DNA from: Moniliophthora roreri
Taxonomy: Eukaryota > Basidiomycota > Agaricomycetes > Agaricales > Marasmiaceae
Length of the DNA stretch: 64,000 nt
Assembly (NCBI GenBank): GCA_001466705.2
Contig: LATX02000189.1
Span: forward strand, 1,302,001-1,366,000
Reading direction: 5' to 3'
Shown here: in pieces, positions 1 through 12,632 of the stretch
Position numbering within the stretch: position 1 is the first letter of the stretch
Layout: each line of letters begins with the position of its first letter
Made by a program: the position numbers and the translations under genes
The notes under the pieces: generated by a model
What the model was told of the DNA's origin: nothing
What the model saw: only the letters and a program-made list of their open reading frames with translations
Databases searched by the model: none

Positions 1-1463
1 CAAACTCCTGTTGGTTGGGTTGCTCTGTATGCGTCATCTATTCTTCCGGCTCGCAAGCCTCTCTGACAGTGTTCAAAGCGGATTTGGACGTAAGATGAAA
101 AACAGTCATATGATCGTTCTTTGGGAGAACGATGATGGAAGTACCACTATCTCACAACGATTCGCGACTGGACATACAATGCCCGAGATAGTGCAGAGAC
201 CACCACGCATTGCCTGGCCGCCAGACACCAAACCGCTTTCTGTAGGTATCTCACCCTGCCTCTTTGAGTGTCCCCGGTTCATGTTTTGTCTAGTGGCACC
301 AGAATGCTACCTCATTATCCTTCGAGATACAACGCGATCATGGACGTATACATAACAGCTCGGAACCGTACTACAAGAATTTCATCTGGGCATATTCGAA
401 GTACCGGCCTGATTCACCAAATCCCGCCACGAAGATCTATCAGCATTTCGCGGCCGGCCAAGTTATCCTTGATTTTAATAAAGAGTTAATTCAGGTGGAG
501 GAATCGGACGAGTCCGATGTTCCTTTAACTCGGCCCATTATCGACTCGGCCAACTCTGCTGACGCGCCTCGTCCAGAACCATATACCGCTCATGAACTAA
601 TCGTCATTGGCCATGGGACTTTGATCACTATTGGCTTCCTCGTCCTTCTCCCCCTTGGGTCACTAGTCGCGAGGTGGACAAGGACAATCAGTCCTAAGTG
701 GTTCAAGATTCATCGCATCTCGAATTTCTATGTCGGACTTCCAGTCATCCTCATTGGATGGATTCTCGGCCCTATTGCGGTGTTCGATGCACAGGCCTCT
801 CATTTTCTCGATGCTCACCAGGTATGTCAATTCTAGAGACCCTACATTTCGATCGCTTCACGACACTCTTCTACCAGATTTGTGGTCTCCTCCTTTTCGG
901 TCTCTACGTACTGCAAATTCTGCTTGGACGCTACGTTCATGCATGTAATCAACGTCCTGGTCGAACGGGTCATCCACCTTCCAACATTCTACATGCATGC
1001 TTAGGGTTGGTCGTCATCGCCCTCGCTTTTTTACAAGTGAGTCGAAGTCGTGGTCCTTATGATTCTCATAGTGACACTTCTTCAAAGGTTCGCAGCGGTA
1101 TGAATGAATGGGAGAGAGTAACTGGTCGTCCTGGTGTAGGCCATTGGTCCCACGTTCTTCTGAAGACTTGGACGGTGGTACGTATCAATATATCGGTTCG
1201 TCTACCCGATTTCTCAGTTCAGTTTAATACTATAGGTACTGCCAGCTACATACTTCATCGGGCTGTTCCTGCTTCGCCGCCAATTTTATCAAGAAAGACA
1301 AGGCCTTGGACCAAGCTCGACGCACTATATCGCACTATCGCTCGAGGGGTCCAACAGCCCAGTGACTTCCCATATTGTCTTTGATGTTGATGATATGGAA
1401 GAGAATGGGTACGTCGACTCTAAGGAAGCTGACACAGAGTCACCCTTACTGCGAAAGCGTTAA
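1..1463 (+). CDS. DOMON - cytochrome b561 membrane protein (5' end outside window)
   Basis: The gene enters from outside the window. Exons read 1-26, 70-241, 294-821, 878-1036, 1088-1177 and 1236-1463, with GT-AG introns of 43-59 bases. The first part shows DOMON-type text (TPVGWVA, then GFGRKM, MIVLWENDDG and a QR-x-A-x-GH stretch). It is followed by a multi-helix b561 core: GHGTLITIGFLVLLPLGS, HRISN, an FLDAHQ helix end, ICGLLLFGLYVLQILLGRYVH, HACLG and HWSHV. The spaced histidines are the usual haem b ligands. The family is known in fungi as membrane haproteins that pass electrons across the membrane, often for ferric reduction or lignocellulose-linked redox; the substrate cannot be read from sequence. 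The tail (DDMEENGYVD...) is acidic and probably cytosolic. The 43-base first intron is short and could be modelled differently. Confidence 0.8.
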
Positions 1464-1849
1464 ACATCGATATTGTTCTGTTATTGCTATGATCTTCATA
1501 CCGCATGTGTACTGTTACATCTGATAATCTATTACATACACAGTAAGCCACAGAGACCGAAATAAGGGGAAGCAGGTATATGTAAGTGCTGTCCGGGTAT
1601 GGATGAATGCTATGCAAAAAAAAAAAAAAAAGAGGCATAAATACACTCTCCCAATAACCAACTGCCCAAACCGCGGCGTGCCTGCATCTGTCATCAAGAC
1701 AGAGAGAACACCTGTGCCGAAGCAGTGCCATGGCGTCAGGATCCATGAGGGATATGCGTAAGTGCACATTATCCTTCATCCTGACTCCTGCCATCACTTC
1801 AACAGTCCAAGTAGGAAATTAAGTAAAAGCTTCGTGTGCCACTTCTATC
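1464..1849. other. Intergenic, convergent 3' ends
   Basis: The b561 gene and the EST1-like gene converge here. I see a run of about 17 A at 1616-1632 and no supported gene. Small open frames on both strands have no recognisable domain. Confidence 0.5.
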
Positions 1850-4800
1850 TTATGTTGAGGTGGACAGAAGCATTGCGAAATCCTTCACGCCAGCCGCAGG
1901 CAGCTGTCGAGCACGGGCCTTTAGACGCACTGCGATCATGTAAGTAATGTAAGAGAGCAACTAAAAAGTATCACGTACGATTCCGATCCAAGCTCAGCAG
2001 GACAACTTTGACAGGGTTTGGAATGTCCTTTGCCCGTTCATCTTCCTTGAGCATCGCAGATCGATCTGTCCAGTGCTCGTCGTGCCAAATCGCGGTCTTG
2101 AGAATCAGGTCATCCATATTCCTCTCAGTCCGAGTGAAGTCGACTTCCTCCGTTCGCACGTTGAGCGTCGTCAGATAATTTCCCTTTGACGTCTGAACTT
2201 TGAGTGACATGGCGTGGGAGCGGATATGAGTAGTGATATACGAGAGTGCGCTGTCAGCTGCTTCGCTCAACTGAGAGGAAGAATTTGACTTCAGTCCATC
2301 AAGCTCCATCACCACGGGCAAAGGAACAAGCACCGTCCAGCGTAGACTTTCCACTAGAGAAGCGAACATGGACAACGATGAAAGGAGGATGTTTGTGTCA
2401 ACAACTAGGACCGTATAGCCGGGGCGGATAGGCAGAACTTGCTGGGAAACCCCATCTTTCCTGTGTGGACGACGCGACGTTCCCTCCATTCTTGAAGAAT
2501 CTTGAAGAAGGCTTTGTAGGTATCTACGACGTGCCTGCATAACGGTCAGCGCGCTTGAACACGGGAGACAACGAAATGAAACCATTTACCTTGAGCTCTT
2601 TAATCTCAGGCGGATCGTTCTCGTCGTCGTCATCACTGCTCTCCTGAACATCAACATCATCTTCGTCTATGTCCATAGCTTCTTCATTCCACCGAGTACC
2701 CATTTTCCTCCTTTCCTCCTCTTCCTTCTCGATGCGATCCAAGTCTTTCCAGTATTGAACTTTCTCGGCGAGCACGCCTTCAACACGCCAATCACGAGTA
2801 CCGACAACCCATGTGAAACCCTTGACGATGCCAGCGATAGTCACAGCGGAACGCACAATCCGCGTGTAGCGCTGTTTCTTCTCGGTGACGTTCGTCTCAT
2901 CTTCATCCTCATCTTCAATGCGTCCGTCAGCTACCTCAGCCACTTCGGATGCGTCAAGGACGTCGATCTCAGCTTCATTGTCATTCTTGTTCCAGTACCC
3001 TCGCTCGAACACCTTCCGTCCAACCCATTCCATTCCTCGCATGCACCAATCTTCGGGAAGTGGCTTCTCGTGAGTGGTCAACATCGGCCAGCGTTCAGTG
3101 CCATCTGGGGTCGGAACGACATGATCTCCTAGTAAACCTTGAGACTGCATGACGGATCTAGGAATGGTCGCAAAAAAAGCGACCAGGTCTTCCCAAGGAA
3201 TGCTCCGCTCCATCACTTCCAGTGTCTTATCATGTTTGAGCATTGTCGCCAAAAACGTGAGGATGACGGTGAGATAAGGGTTGACACGAGATCTCGCATA
3301 CTGCGAGGCCTTACGAGTCGGTCGTTTCAATACGTGTGAAAGCATTGCAAAGGTCAGCTCCAACGCCAGTTTAAATGCCATTGGAACCTCAACAGCATCT
3401 TGCTCTGCATCTGATACTGGGGGTGTTATCTGGGCTCCGGCCTTTGAATCTTCGTCCACGTCCATGCGGTCTTCATCCTTCTCCTTCTTGGCAATAACCC
3501 GAGTAGCTGTATCTCGAGAGGCAACGCCACCGCATCGTTTGAGAACACTATTTGGTTTATTGTACTCGAGAATGGCGCTGATATTGATAATGGCCATCAT
3601 AGTCCATTCCCGTTCTTCGGCGCCTTCCAGGGCGAGCCGTTCGATAAAACGAAGAAGTGTCGGATGGAAATCGTCGAGTTGGATATTCGTGAAGAGCATG
3701 CCATGAAGGAGAACGAAAAGTTCTGCCACCCTAGCATCGGGGAGCTGGCGTTTTGTTTGAGCTTCAGGTGACCATGTAGGAAGAATAGACTCCCGAGAGA
3801 GCATGAATGGGTGAAGGGTCATCATACTTTTGAGCAAAATTAGTAAATAGTATAATGGTGACGTGAAAAAAAGCCTGACCTCTTGACGAAATGATACACC
3901 GTTCTCAACTCCTCACCTTGAACATCACGACTCAATAGTCCCAAATGCTGATGGAGTCGTCCTGTACCAGGTTGATCCGCTAAACCCTTTCCATACCAAT
4001 CTCGTGCGATCGTTCGCCATCGTTCGACTTCCGGCTCAATCTCCAAGGCTCTAGCAGCAGCAATTCCGACACTCGGTGATGGCGAGTCATCAATACGTGC
4101 TGCGGGTGCATTACTGACGGACTTTGAATCAGTAGCTGCGGGAACTGCGAGCTGATTTTCCGCTGCGTCGGCCTTGGCTAATCGGGCTGCGGCTTCAGCC
4201 ACGTTACTCGTAGTGAGTGTGGAATCAGAAGTTGTCCCACCGGTAATCATGGCTGCTACCATCATTCGGTACCGTGCAAGGTCGCCGAGGGCTTCAAGCC
4301 AACCACTTTTGAATGGCCCCAGTGGAGGCTCTTCAAGCAGTCCGGTGTAAAACGTGTAGGCGTAGTAAATGAAATCTTGAAGATGTTCCAGAGCTAGTGG
4401 AGAGTTGAAAGAGGCTCGTCGAAGGTTTTCCAAAAGCTTATGGAAGCCGAAAGTCCAGAGCCGAACCACGATATTGTATTTGGTAGGGATGTTTCGCAGG
4501 GAAGCAGGCACCGACGGCGCGAGTGATATCTCGAGCAAATTGTGTATCGTTTCGACGAGTCTGATAAATCCCTTCAGTAGGAAGCTGAGACGATGGTATA
4601 GCAAACTGACTTTTTGTGATCTTCAATTTGTCGGGCCCATTTTTCCTTCTCTTTCTCATCCTCGTCCTCCTCTGGCTGCGCATTCTTCCCTTTGAGTAGA
4701 ATCCGATTGTTATCTCGGGTATCTCTGTCAGCCTCACTGTCCTCCTTCTGAACTTTGAGCTCGAGATTCGTGATCATGCGGTACAACTTCTTTAATTGCA

Positions 4801-5561
4801 GCGCAAACACGTTGGTTCCTGAACCATCCTCACTCGCGGGTTTGCCTTGCTGATCGAACAAGGCTGATGAGGTTGAAGATCCATCAGTGTTAGAAGAAAG
4901 TGTGAATGTAGAAGATATTTGGGATGCGGCATATGAGGAAGTGGAGGAGGCGGATATGTATTCGCCAGAAGACTTTGGCGTGGGTACTGGTCGCTGACCC
5001 TGTTGCTGAGGGCGTGCAAAGACCTGAAAACGTACAGGGTCGTCTTTGCGAGGGTCAAATAACTGACCCTTTTCACGAGTGGGCCGTGCAATGTGTCCGC
5101 TACTAGCGGTATCCGACATGGCCTCAGGTTCGGCAGTTCGTCGCATGGTAGGGATGGGATCGCGTTCTGGATTGTATAATTTGGATTGCTGATTCGACTT
5201 TGAAGATGCATGCTGAGCGCGAGAAGATGTATTTGTCGAGATATGCAGACGCCTTGAAAACTCTTCAGCATCTGCTTCTTGGGGTGGACGATATGCCACA
5301 ACTTGAGGGGATGCAGGTTGCCGTTTGGGCGATGACCGAGTAGCTTGAGATGGTGGCAATATTCTTGCTGGCTTCTCTAAAGCAACCTTTTCCGTTTTTT
5401 CCTTCGGACGAGTTGCACTGTGAACAAGGACTTTTTTGAGTATTAGGGACCATTGAAGTAGATAAAACATACATTTCCTTTGCAGCTCTTCTCTTGAATG
5501 CTATAAGTCTTTCATCGAGATTCGTGGGCGTAGGGCCCTTTCTCTCCTCGAGATTGGGCAT
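1850..5561 (-). CDS. EST1/SMG6-like protein with C-terminal PIN domain
   Basis: The spliced model has six exons: 5561-5473, 5417-4611, 4560-3880, 3826-2590, 2534-1979 and 1929-1850. All phases agree and give 1149 residues. Residues 1-270 are low complexity. An EST1-type 14-3-3-like/TPR region follows (IHNLLEISLAPSVPASLR, RLWTFGFHKLLENLRRAS, RLHQHLGLLSRD, YHFVKSMMTLHPF). Residues from about 965 form a PIN nuclease domain (VLVVDTNILLSSLSM, VVMELDGLK, NMDDLILKTA, VLLSLDRN, then LRLKARA). Conserved acidic residues typical of the PIN active site are present. The family acts in nonsense-mediated decay (SMG6 endonuclease) and telomerase recruitment (Est1); which role holds here is inference. The start ATG at 5561 was chosen because it begins MPNLEERKGP just before the first intron. 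An in-frame ATG lies at 5624. Confidence 0.88.
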
Positions 5562-5957
5562 TTTGGACGTAAAGGTTGAGAACAAGATTACCGTCGGCCT
5601 CTCAGATGGTACATTTCGAAGCACTGCTGCGATCTATCTATCTATTGCGATGCGCAGCACAAAAGCTGTAGAGGTGTCGTCAAAATAGTCACATAATATC
5701 CCCGAAAGTCAACATGCGTCCTATTGGGTCAAGTGCCCAAGTTGCGGTACAGTATATCACTGTGGACATTTATGCTTGATGCTTGCTTGATGCTTCGGGT
5801 GATGTGGAGGACTGTGGAGCCAAGTCGTATGGGCACAAGTTATCATAGTTAGACACGTAGAGTACATGTAGTAGATACGTATACATGGAGGGCACTGGAG
5901 AATGTACGACCCCTAGCTATACTTATGTCCCCACAATCCCAGGATATATTGCCATTG
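5562..5957. other. Intergenic between EST1-like and SnoaL-like genes
   Basis: No gene is supported. It contains the promoter of the EST1-like gene and the 3' flank of the SnoaL-like gene. A small local repeat of GATGCTTGCTTGATGCTT lies near 5774-5793. Confidence 0.4.
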
Positions 5958-6859
5958 TCATGGTTTAGGAACTCTCACCAACCAAGGCCCAAACTTCCCG
6001 TTCACTCTCCGCAGAAAACCCGCGCCGTAGTGTGCGGGGACATCCTTTCCGTCCCATTGGTCGACAAGCCGGATTATCTTGTTATCTTCGTCAAGGTCCA
6101 CGATAATGATTGAAGTAACCAACTACAAAAAGAATGGATACGCCGCAGTACGGACAGACAGTAAGCTGAAACCGGTTACCTTTTTGACGCCAAAGAGCCG
6201 CAGGGTATATTCTTGCCTCTGGGAATAGACAAATCTGTTCGGGGAGTGTGTGGAAGACATCACCCGTGTGGAAAGTGTTTCCGACTTGGATATGACTTTG
6301 GGCTACGGTATATTTAGGGAAAACAGCGGAAGTATAACGGAATGCGGACGTACAAGGGCAAACCACTACAAGTATGTCAGCCTTCGCTGGACGAATAATT
6401 GATCGAAATGGCGAACCTGAGCAGCATATTCATCGTAGCCTTTGCAGCTCACGAAAGGATCCTGCGGCTGGATTCAACCTTCCGCAGTTACGACAGCAAA
6501 CGGCAACGTACCTCAAAGACAGCGTCTTTATGCCAGGATCTCTCCAGAATCTCCATCGTTGGACGACAGCAATACAGTTCCTTCAGATCCCCCAGCACCC
6601 TATTATGATCTTCCTTGACATCAACATGACTACTTGACCGCCTGGGATCGCTTCCCGTTCTCCTATGCTTTATAGTGTCGGGATCAACTGGTACCCCGGA
6701 ATAGTGTGCGCCACTAGCGATGGACCCCAAAAGAGCTGGGGTAGGAACTGATTGAGGAAGTATTGACGAGTGAAATGTTTGAGACGGAGGTGATCGTGAT
6801 CGTGCTGTATGGGAATGGCCTGATGTAGACCGTCGGTGTCCGCGATTTGTTAGACTCAT
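5958..6859 (-). CDS. SnoaL/NTF2-like fold protein
   Basis: Five exons (6859-6512, 6461-6417, 6365-6354, 6302-6180, 6122-5958) join in phase to 230 residues. Residues 1-80 are Ser/Arg-rich and disordered. The rest reads as a fungal SnoaL-like domain: LGDLKELYCCRPTMEILERS, WHKDAVFEDPFVSCKGYDEY, AAQWFALPKV, SPNRFVYSQRQEYTLRLFG, then IIIVDLDEDNKIIRLVDQWD and GKDVPAHYGAGFLRRVNGK. This is an NTF2-fold domain of unknown substrate. I know no assigned reaction for this fungal subfamily. The third exon is only 12 bases (encoding WFAL). The start is the ATG at 6859; no other methionine precedes the conserved part in frame. Confidence 0.8.
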
Positions 6860-7077
6860 GATATTGGCTGTGGTAGGAGGTATTGAAGTGCGCTACTGGG
6901 AAGCACATGAGCTAAAGTACTGCATGCTACATAGTGACAACCCGTGACGTCACCCCTCAGTAGGTGAGGCAAGGGGAAAGTAACAACGAAACGCAGAAAA
7001 ATGCGACGAATATATCATACGTGTAATGAGCAATAACAAGGCACAAATCGTACATATCCATCCGTTCATCCGCTAAT

Positions 7078-8235
7078 TTAGCCGCCATTCGTCTGCCCTT
7101 GCCACAGCCCGTAAGATTTACCGGGAGTCGTCTGCCATAATCGGATGGTTCCATCCTCTGTGAGGGACACGATCAGTTTGTGCAAGATATTGTGAACAAC
7201 TGAACAGCTCACCACTTCCACTTGCATACATCTCCCCGTCGGGACTGAATTCTACACAGTGAACAGGTCCGTGATGACCCTTTAAAACCTCACGTTCTTC
7301 ACCGTCCATTCCGTGTACCCGCACCCATTCGTCACCCTGGTTGCCAGTAACGAATCGATCCTGAAGAATAGGATGAATCGAGGCTGAAGACGGAGAGTAG
7401 GGAAGGTTGAGGGTGTGAGATGGTACACCACTGTTTGTGGGCAGCGCATGGATGAATGCCACCGTATTTCCCGAGGTGACCACCAATCGCCCAGTTTGAG
7501 GAGAAAGTTCCATTGATGTTATCGGATTCGGGAAAGTGATGCTAGTTGTCAACGTTCGCGTCCTCAAATCCCACCATCTGATTCAAGCGGTCTTCGTTAG
7601 CAGTGGCCTCGGCCCAAATACGTGTCAAGCGCTTACTTGATAATCCCGTCCTCACCAGCCGTTACACCGGTATGTTCACCAACCCATACGACACTCTTGA
7701 TTGTTTTTTCGTGCGAGAAGGGACCACCCTCAGTCAAAAAATCCGGATCGGCATCAGGTCTGTTGAGATCGAATATCCGAACTTTCTTCTCTTGGCCTCC
7801 AGTCAGGAGATGCAAGGATGATGGTGAAATCGCGACGCTGCGGACGATATGATTGTGAGGGAATGAATGCAAACAGTTTCCAGAATATGTATCCCAAACT
7901 TTTCTGTCGTTCAAAGCAGTTGTCAGCCAAGATTTTTCTTAGATAACAAAAAATCAATAAATAGAATTAAGATCGACTCACGCTGTGAAATCAGCACTAC
8001 CAGACGCCGCTCGTGAAGCATCTGGTGAGAGCTTAGTGCTCCAAACGGCACCTTTATGACCCAGAAAAGTTCCAATCCAATCACCAGTCCATTCTCTCAG
8101 CATCGGATTTCCATCTTTACAGCTGGAGATGAGCAAATAGGTGCCATCGTCTTGGAGGGAAGAGAAAGAAAGATGAGTGACTGGGCGTGTGTGACCAGGA
8201 GCGACGAGGGGCGTGGACTTGGGGATCGTAGACAT
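7078..8235 (-). CDS. STRAP: WD40 protein, STRAP (Unr-interacting) orthologue
   Basis: Exons 8235-7982, 7903-7637, 7577-7213 and 7157-7078 give 321 residues, the usual length for STRAP. WD40 repeats are visible along the whole chain: GHTRPVTHLSFS, LREWTGDWIGTFLGHKGAVW, KVWDTYSGNC, VRIFDLNRPDADP, WWDLRTRTL, VLKGHHGPVHCVEFSPDGE, and the signature SGSEDGTIRLWQTTPGKSYG. STRAP proteins assemble with the SMN/Gemin or Unr complexes and act in snRNP assembly, translation and receptor signalling in animals. In fungi the role is less defined. The GSEDGTIRLWQ ending is strongly family-specific and spans the last intron correctly. Confidence 0.9.
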
Positions 8236-9709
8236 TAAAAAGGACGCGTAGAAAAGAAGATAATAGACTGGTCGTGATACAAAGCGCACTGCGCTAGGGC
8301 GTTGACAAAATGGCAGACTTGCGCTTCTGGGATGAAGGGACTGGACAAAGCGGCGGCACTCACGTGGCAAAAAAAATTTTTTTTTTCTTTGATGCCAGAT
8401 GTGCTTCAGCGCTTCAGCCTTCAATGCAGCTTCAGAGCTTCAGCCTCCAAGTTACTGAGGCAGCTAAGCTTGTTCAGTTTCTCGCAAACTTTGTGTTGAC
8501 TCTGTGCTAACTTGGTGTGGAATCTTCGGTTATATTTGCTTCACAGGAGTCTAGACAGTGCGCCTTGGGGCCTTGGACAGAACCTTGACACTTGATTTGC
8601 TCGACAGATTTCGTTCCCTGAGAATCCATCAAGTTCGAGAGTCAACATGCAGACGAGCGGGGCTCAAATCAACTGTACAGCGCCACCGGCACATCTGTAG
8701 ACTTTTCCTATCCGCGTAGCATTGTGAAGGCGCAATTTCGAGTGGTCATTGTGCCATTATACCAGCTGATAGCGAGTTCTTGACGTTCAATACAAAGTGC
8801 TTAGGGTCGATTGGACGTACGCGTGCCTTGCAATGTATCCAACTAGGAGCGTTGGCACCGGTGTCTTCCTCAGACAGAAGGTCTCGTTCGTTTCTTTCCA
8901 CAGGAGGCCATGAAGAGCCGGTCAACACGTGCTGAGATGTCGAGCAGACCCTCGTTGAAGACAAGGGCTGCGAGGACTCCTCGGAATACTAGGGAAATCT
9001 GACAGACTTTACAGTGGCCAACCGTACGGCCGCAGTTACTAGGACCAGTACGGGTCACTGTATAACAGGCCAGAATTACGTGGTCGCGAGTTCCTTATCT
9101 TGATGGACGAGGAACCATGGTACGACTCGGAGCTGAACGTTCTTAGGCTCATGCTTGTGGGGCACTCGAGCCTAAATAACAAATAACAGCGTGTTTGCGG
9201 CCAGGGAAACCGAGAAGGACTATTTTCAGCTGTTGAAAGATGGCTTTCTAAGTATGTATGTTGGCGCATGATGTAGATCTATCGCGCATTCTATAATACT
9301 TGGATCTAACCAGCACTTGAGCTAGCTCCATTCAGCGACATAAGGGCCAAGGCACTTGCCGGAGGCGTTGGCTGAGCGCTGAAGCGCTGAACGCTGAGTA
9401 CTAGCTCCGAAACTGTACCATTTCGGGTAAGATTGTGACAGATTTGTGAGAAATGTTAGTCTATAAGCCAAATTGCGCCATACCAACCCCAGATTGCGCT
9501 CAGGTTGATACTTTACGAACCGATATAATATGCGTGCTCCATCTGGCGTACTCCTCGTTCCTTCACTCGCTGTGGTCCTTCTCTGGTACTTCCGTATTCC
9601 CGAATACGGAGAATTGAATCAAAGAACTTGATTCATTGAGATTGCCGACAACGACATTCACATCACTTCCTGCAAGCGCTAGTGCGCATAGGGTCATCTC
9701 TCTTCAACG
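8236..9709. other. Long intergenic region between STRAP and sulfate permease
   Basis: The two flanking genes point away from each other, so this holds both promoters. An A/T run lies at 8370-8390. Repeated CTTCAG units occur at 8402-8450, and their inverted counterpart (GCGCTGAAGCGCTGAA) occurs at 9376-9391. Minus-strand open frames between 8746 and 9269 have no recognisable domain and no joined model. They may be relics of an old insertion. Confidence 0.4.
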
Positions 9710-12477
9710 ATGTCCACCACCGCAAAAAATCTAGGAAAGCGTATTATCGGTTATCCCGAAGAGATTGTGCCTGTCGCTTCTGCTACAGACTGGCTCGCAC
9801 GCTTCGTTCGCAACCCCCTACCGATCGTTCGTCACCCCCTCTCTCCCAAACCTTCACAGTCTAAGCCCGAGCTTTTAGGTCAAGGAATACATCATCAGCT
9901 TGTTCCCTATAATTACCTGGATAACAAGATACAGTGAATTTCTCCTCTTCCGTGTATTTACTCTTGAACGTTAATACACTTCCTAGATGCCGGTTGGTTC
10001 ACGGGTGACCTCATTGCTGGAGTCACTGTGGGTATGGTGCTGGTACCCCAGGGAATGTCATATGCCCAGGTATATCCCCCTCCTTCCCCACAACCTTTTT
10101 TGCAATCCAGGAGAATGCTTATGTCCACTTCTCTGTTTAGATAGCTACACTGCCACCTGAGTACGGATTGTACAGCTCTTTCGTTGGCGTATTCATTTAC
10201 TGCGTAAGCTTGTCTCTTCATTGGAGGAGGCGTACTCAATAAATTTTAGTTCTTCGCTACCTCTAAAGATGTCTCCATAGGGCCCGTAGCCGTCATGTCA
10301 CTCACAGTATCCCAAATCATCAAACACGTAGAGGAGAATCATGGCGAGCAGTGGTCTCGTCCTCTGATTGCAACCACTTTATCCTTCATCTGCGGTTTCA
10401 TAGTCCTTGGCATAGGACTGTTACGACTAGGATGGCTGGTCGAATTCATTCCTGCACCCGCAGTCAGTGGTTTCATGACTGGCTCTGCCATCAGCATCGT
10501 CGCAGGTCAGGTCCCGGGTTTGATGGGTATCACTGGATTTGAGTGGGTGGACTGCTATCGCTGCACCGTTTAACCGCAAAGCTCATCGCCTATTAGCACA
10601 CGAGCGGCCACATATTTAGTCATCATCAATACTCTCAAAGGGCTTCCCAGAACTACCTTGGATGCCGCATGGGGTTTACCAGCACTTGTAGCCCTGTATT
10701 GTATACGTATCACATGCGATCGTTTAACGAAGCGATTCCCTCGAAGAGGTTCGCTCAAGTCCATCCTTGCACCTCGTATAGTGACTAACCCTACACTTCT
10801 TATCCCCTTAGCTCGCATATTCTTTTTTGTATCTGTTTTACGACACGCTTTTGTCATCCTTGTTTTTACGATCGCTTCATGGCTCTATACCCGACACAGA
10901 GCCGATTCCAAAGGAAAATATCCAATCAAAATTTTGGGCCAGGTTCCTCGAGGCTTGAAACACGTCCATACTCCTACCATAGATCCGTCGTTGGTTTCTG
11001 CTCTGGCTTCACAACTGCCCATTGCCACGATCATTCTATTCCTAGAACACATATCTATCTCTAAATGTAAGTGTACACGTACTTTCTTCCCTGCCAGTAC
11101 TGATACATTTGAATTTTAGCATTTGGTCGTTTGAATGGATATAAGATCAACCCCAACCAAGAACTAATTGCCATTGGTGTCACAAACACCATTGGCTCCG
11201 TATTCGGCGCATATCCTGCCACAGGTTCATTCTCCCGGTCAGCACTCAAATCTAAGAGCGGCGTTCGAACTCCGATTGCCGGTATATACACGGCTGTAGT
11301 CATTATTGTGGCTCTTTATGGTCTTACCCCGGCTTTCTTTTGGATTCCCAACGCTTCCCTTTCCGCCGTTATAATTCACGCCGTTGCAGATCTAGTTGCC
11401 TCTCCGCCTCAGGTATGTCAAACGATTCTACCAAGGTAGATTAATTCTCAACAGAACGCCAGGTGTTCTCCTACTGGCGAGTCTCCCCTCTCGAGTTTAT
11501 CATCTGGACGGCAGCCGTACTGGTCACGATCTTTTCCTCCATAGAGAACGGCATTTACGTGTCTGTTGCAACATCGCTCGCCCTCCTACTGATCCGTGTC
11601 GCCCATCCACGAGGTAACTTCCTAGGGAAAGTGATCTTGAGACAAGGGCCCGGAAGCAACGAGGAACGGGAGGTTTTCGTCCCTCTGGGAAAAGACGGCG
11701 TTACGAATCCTCATATTAGGGTCGTCCCTCCTTCTCCCGGCGTTCTCATATACCGTTTTGAAGAGAGCTTCCTCTATCCCAATTGCTCCATTTTCAACGA
11801 CGCGCTTGTTGACTACGTAAAGGAGAATATGCGACGGGGTAAAGATATGAGCACGGTCAAGCTCAGCGACCGACCATGGAACGATCCTGGTCCTGGAAGA
11901 GGAGGAACTAGTGCTTCGGAACAGGAAGAGAATGCGAAGAAGCCCGACCTTCACGCTGTAGTCCTCGATTTCTCTGGAGTGTGAGTTAAAAGTTATTCTT
12001 ACGGCCTCTCAAGGTAAAATTTAATGTTACTTATCTAGATCTCATGTCGATACCACAGCGATCCAAAGCTTGATTGATACTAGAAATCAGCTCGAAAAAT
12101 GGGCCGACCATCCCGTAGAGTTCCATTTCGCGACAATTCTGTCTCCCTGGATCCGAAGAGCTCTCGTGGCAGGCGGGTTTGGCCTTGGCTTGTCATCTTC
12201 ACAGGCTCCGAGGGAAATCGCTGCTGTAGTCCCATACAGAGACGGCCTTCGTGACCGTGAATTCTCCGAGTGGCGCGAGCACTCTGCGGAGGATATTGAA
12301 AGCGCACGCCCAAACAGAGTGTCTCTGGGCTCGGGCGACGACAAAAAGGACTTTGACGCAAAAGTTGACGATTTCGCCGCCCCTCTTCCCGAAGAAACCC
12401 CCTTCTTCCATCTAGATTTGCCAGCGGCCGTCCGTGCAGCTGAGAGCGGTGTAGGTCGTGCACAGTACTCGAAATAA
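9710..12477 (+). CDS. SUL1: Sulfate permease, SLC26/SulP family with STAS domain
   Basis: Ten exons join in phase to 755 residues: 9710-9826, 9879-9933, 9987-10069, 10141-10203, 10250-10542, 10597-10748, 10812-11066, 11120-11412, 11463-11980 and 12039-12477. Family signatures are clear: YIISLFPIITWITRYNAGW, TGDLIAGVTVGMVLVPQGMS, IATLPPEYGLYSSFVGVFIY, FFATSKDVSIGPVAVMSL and QELIAIGVTNTIGSVFGAYP. The C-terminal STAS domain has VVLDFSGVSHVDTTAIQSL. The protein is a plasma-membrane proton-coupled sulfate importer in fungi. The 63-base segment 10749-10811 could also be read through in frame, but it has good splice ends. Sulfur limitation is the usual inducer of the family; I did not identify a regulatory site. 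Confidence 0.93.
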
Positions 12478-12632
12478 TGGATGTGAATTGCAATTTCTAA
12501 ATAAAATCGGAATGCTTTTGTGTAATATTACGACAAACACTTTGTACTCTTCGCATTGTGTAACGACCATAATGATGCTCAACCGATGATATTGCAGTGA
12601 TAGGAGCGTCGTGAGGATACTTGAGACGTCGA

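Noticed and set aside
2755..3706. Plus-strand frames inside the EST1-like gene
   Set aside because: They are shadows of the real minus-strand exons, and their composition mirrors them.
8746..9269. Three overlapping minus-strand frames as a gene
   Set aside because: No domain, no consistent splice joins and no good start; treated as possible relics.
10749..10811. Reading the sulfate permease through this 63-base segment
   Set aside because: It is in frame, but it has donor and acceptor borders and the family lacks the extra residues; kept as an intron with some doubt.
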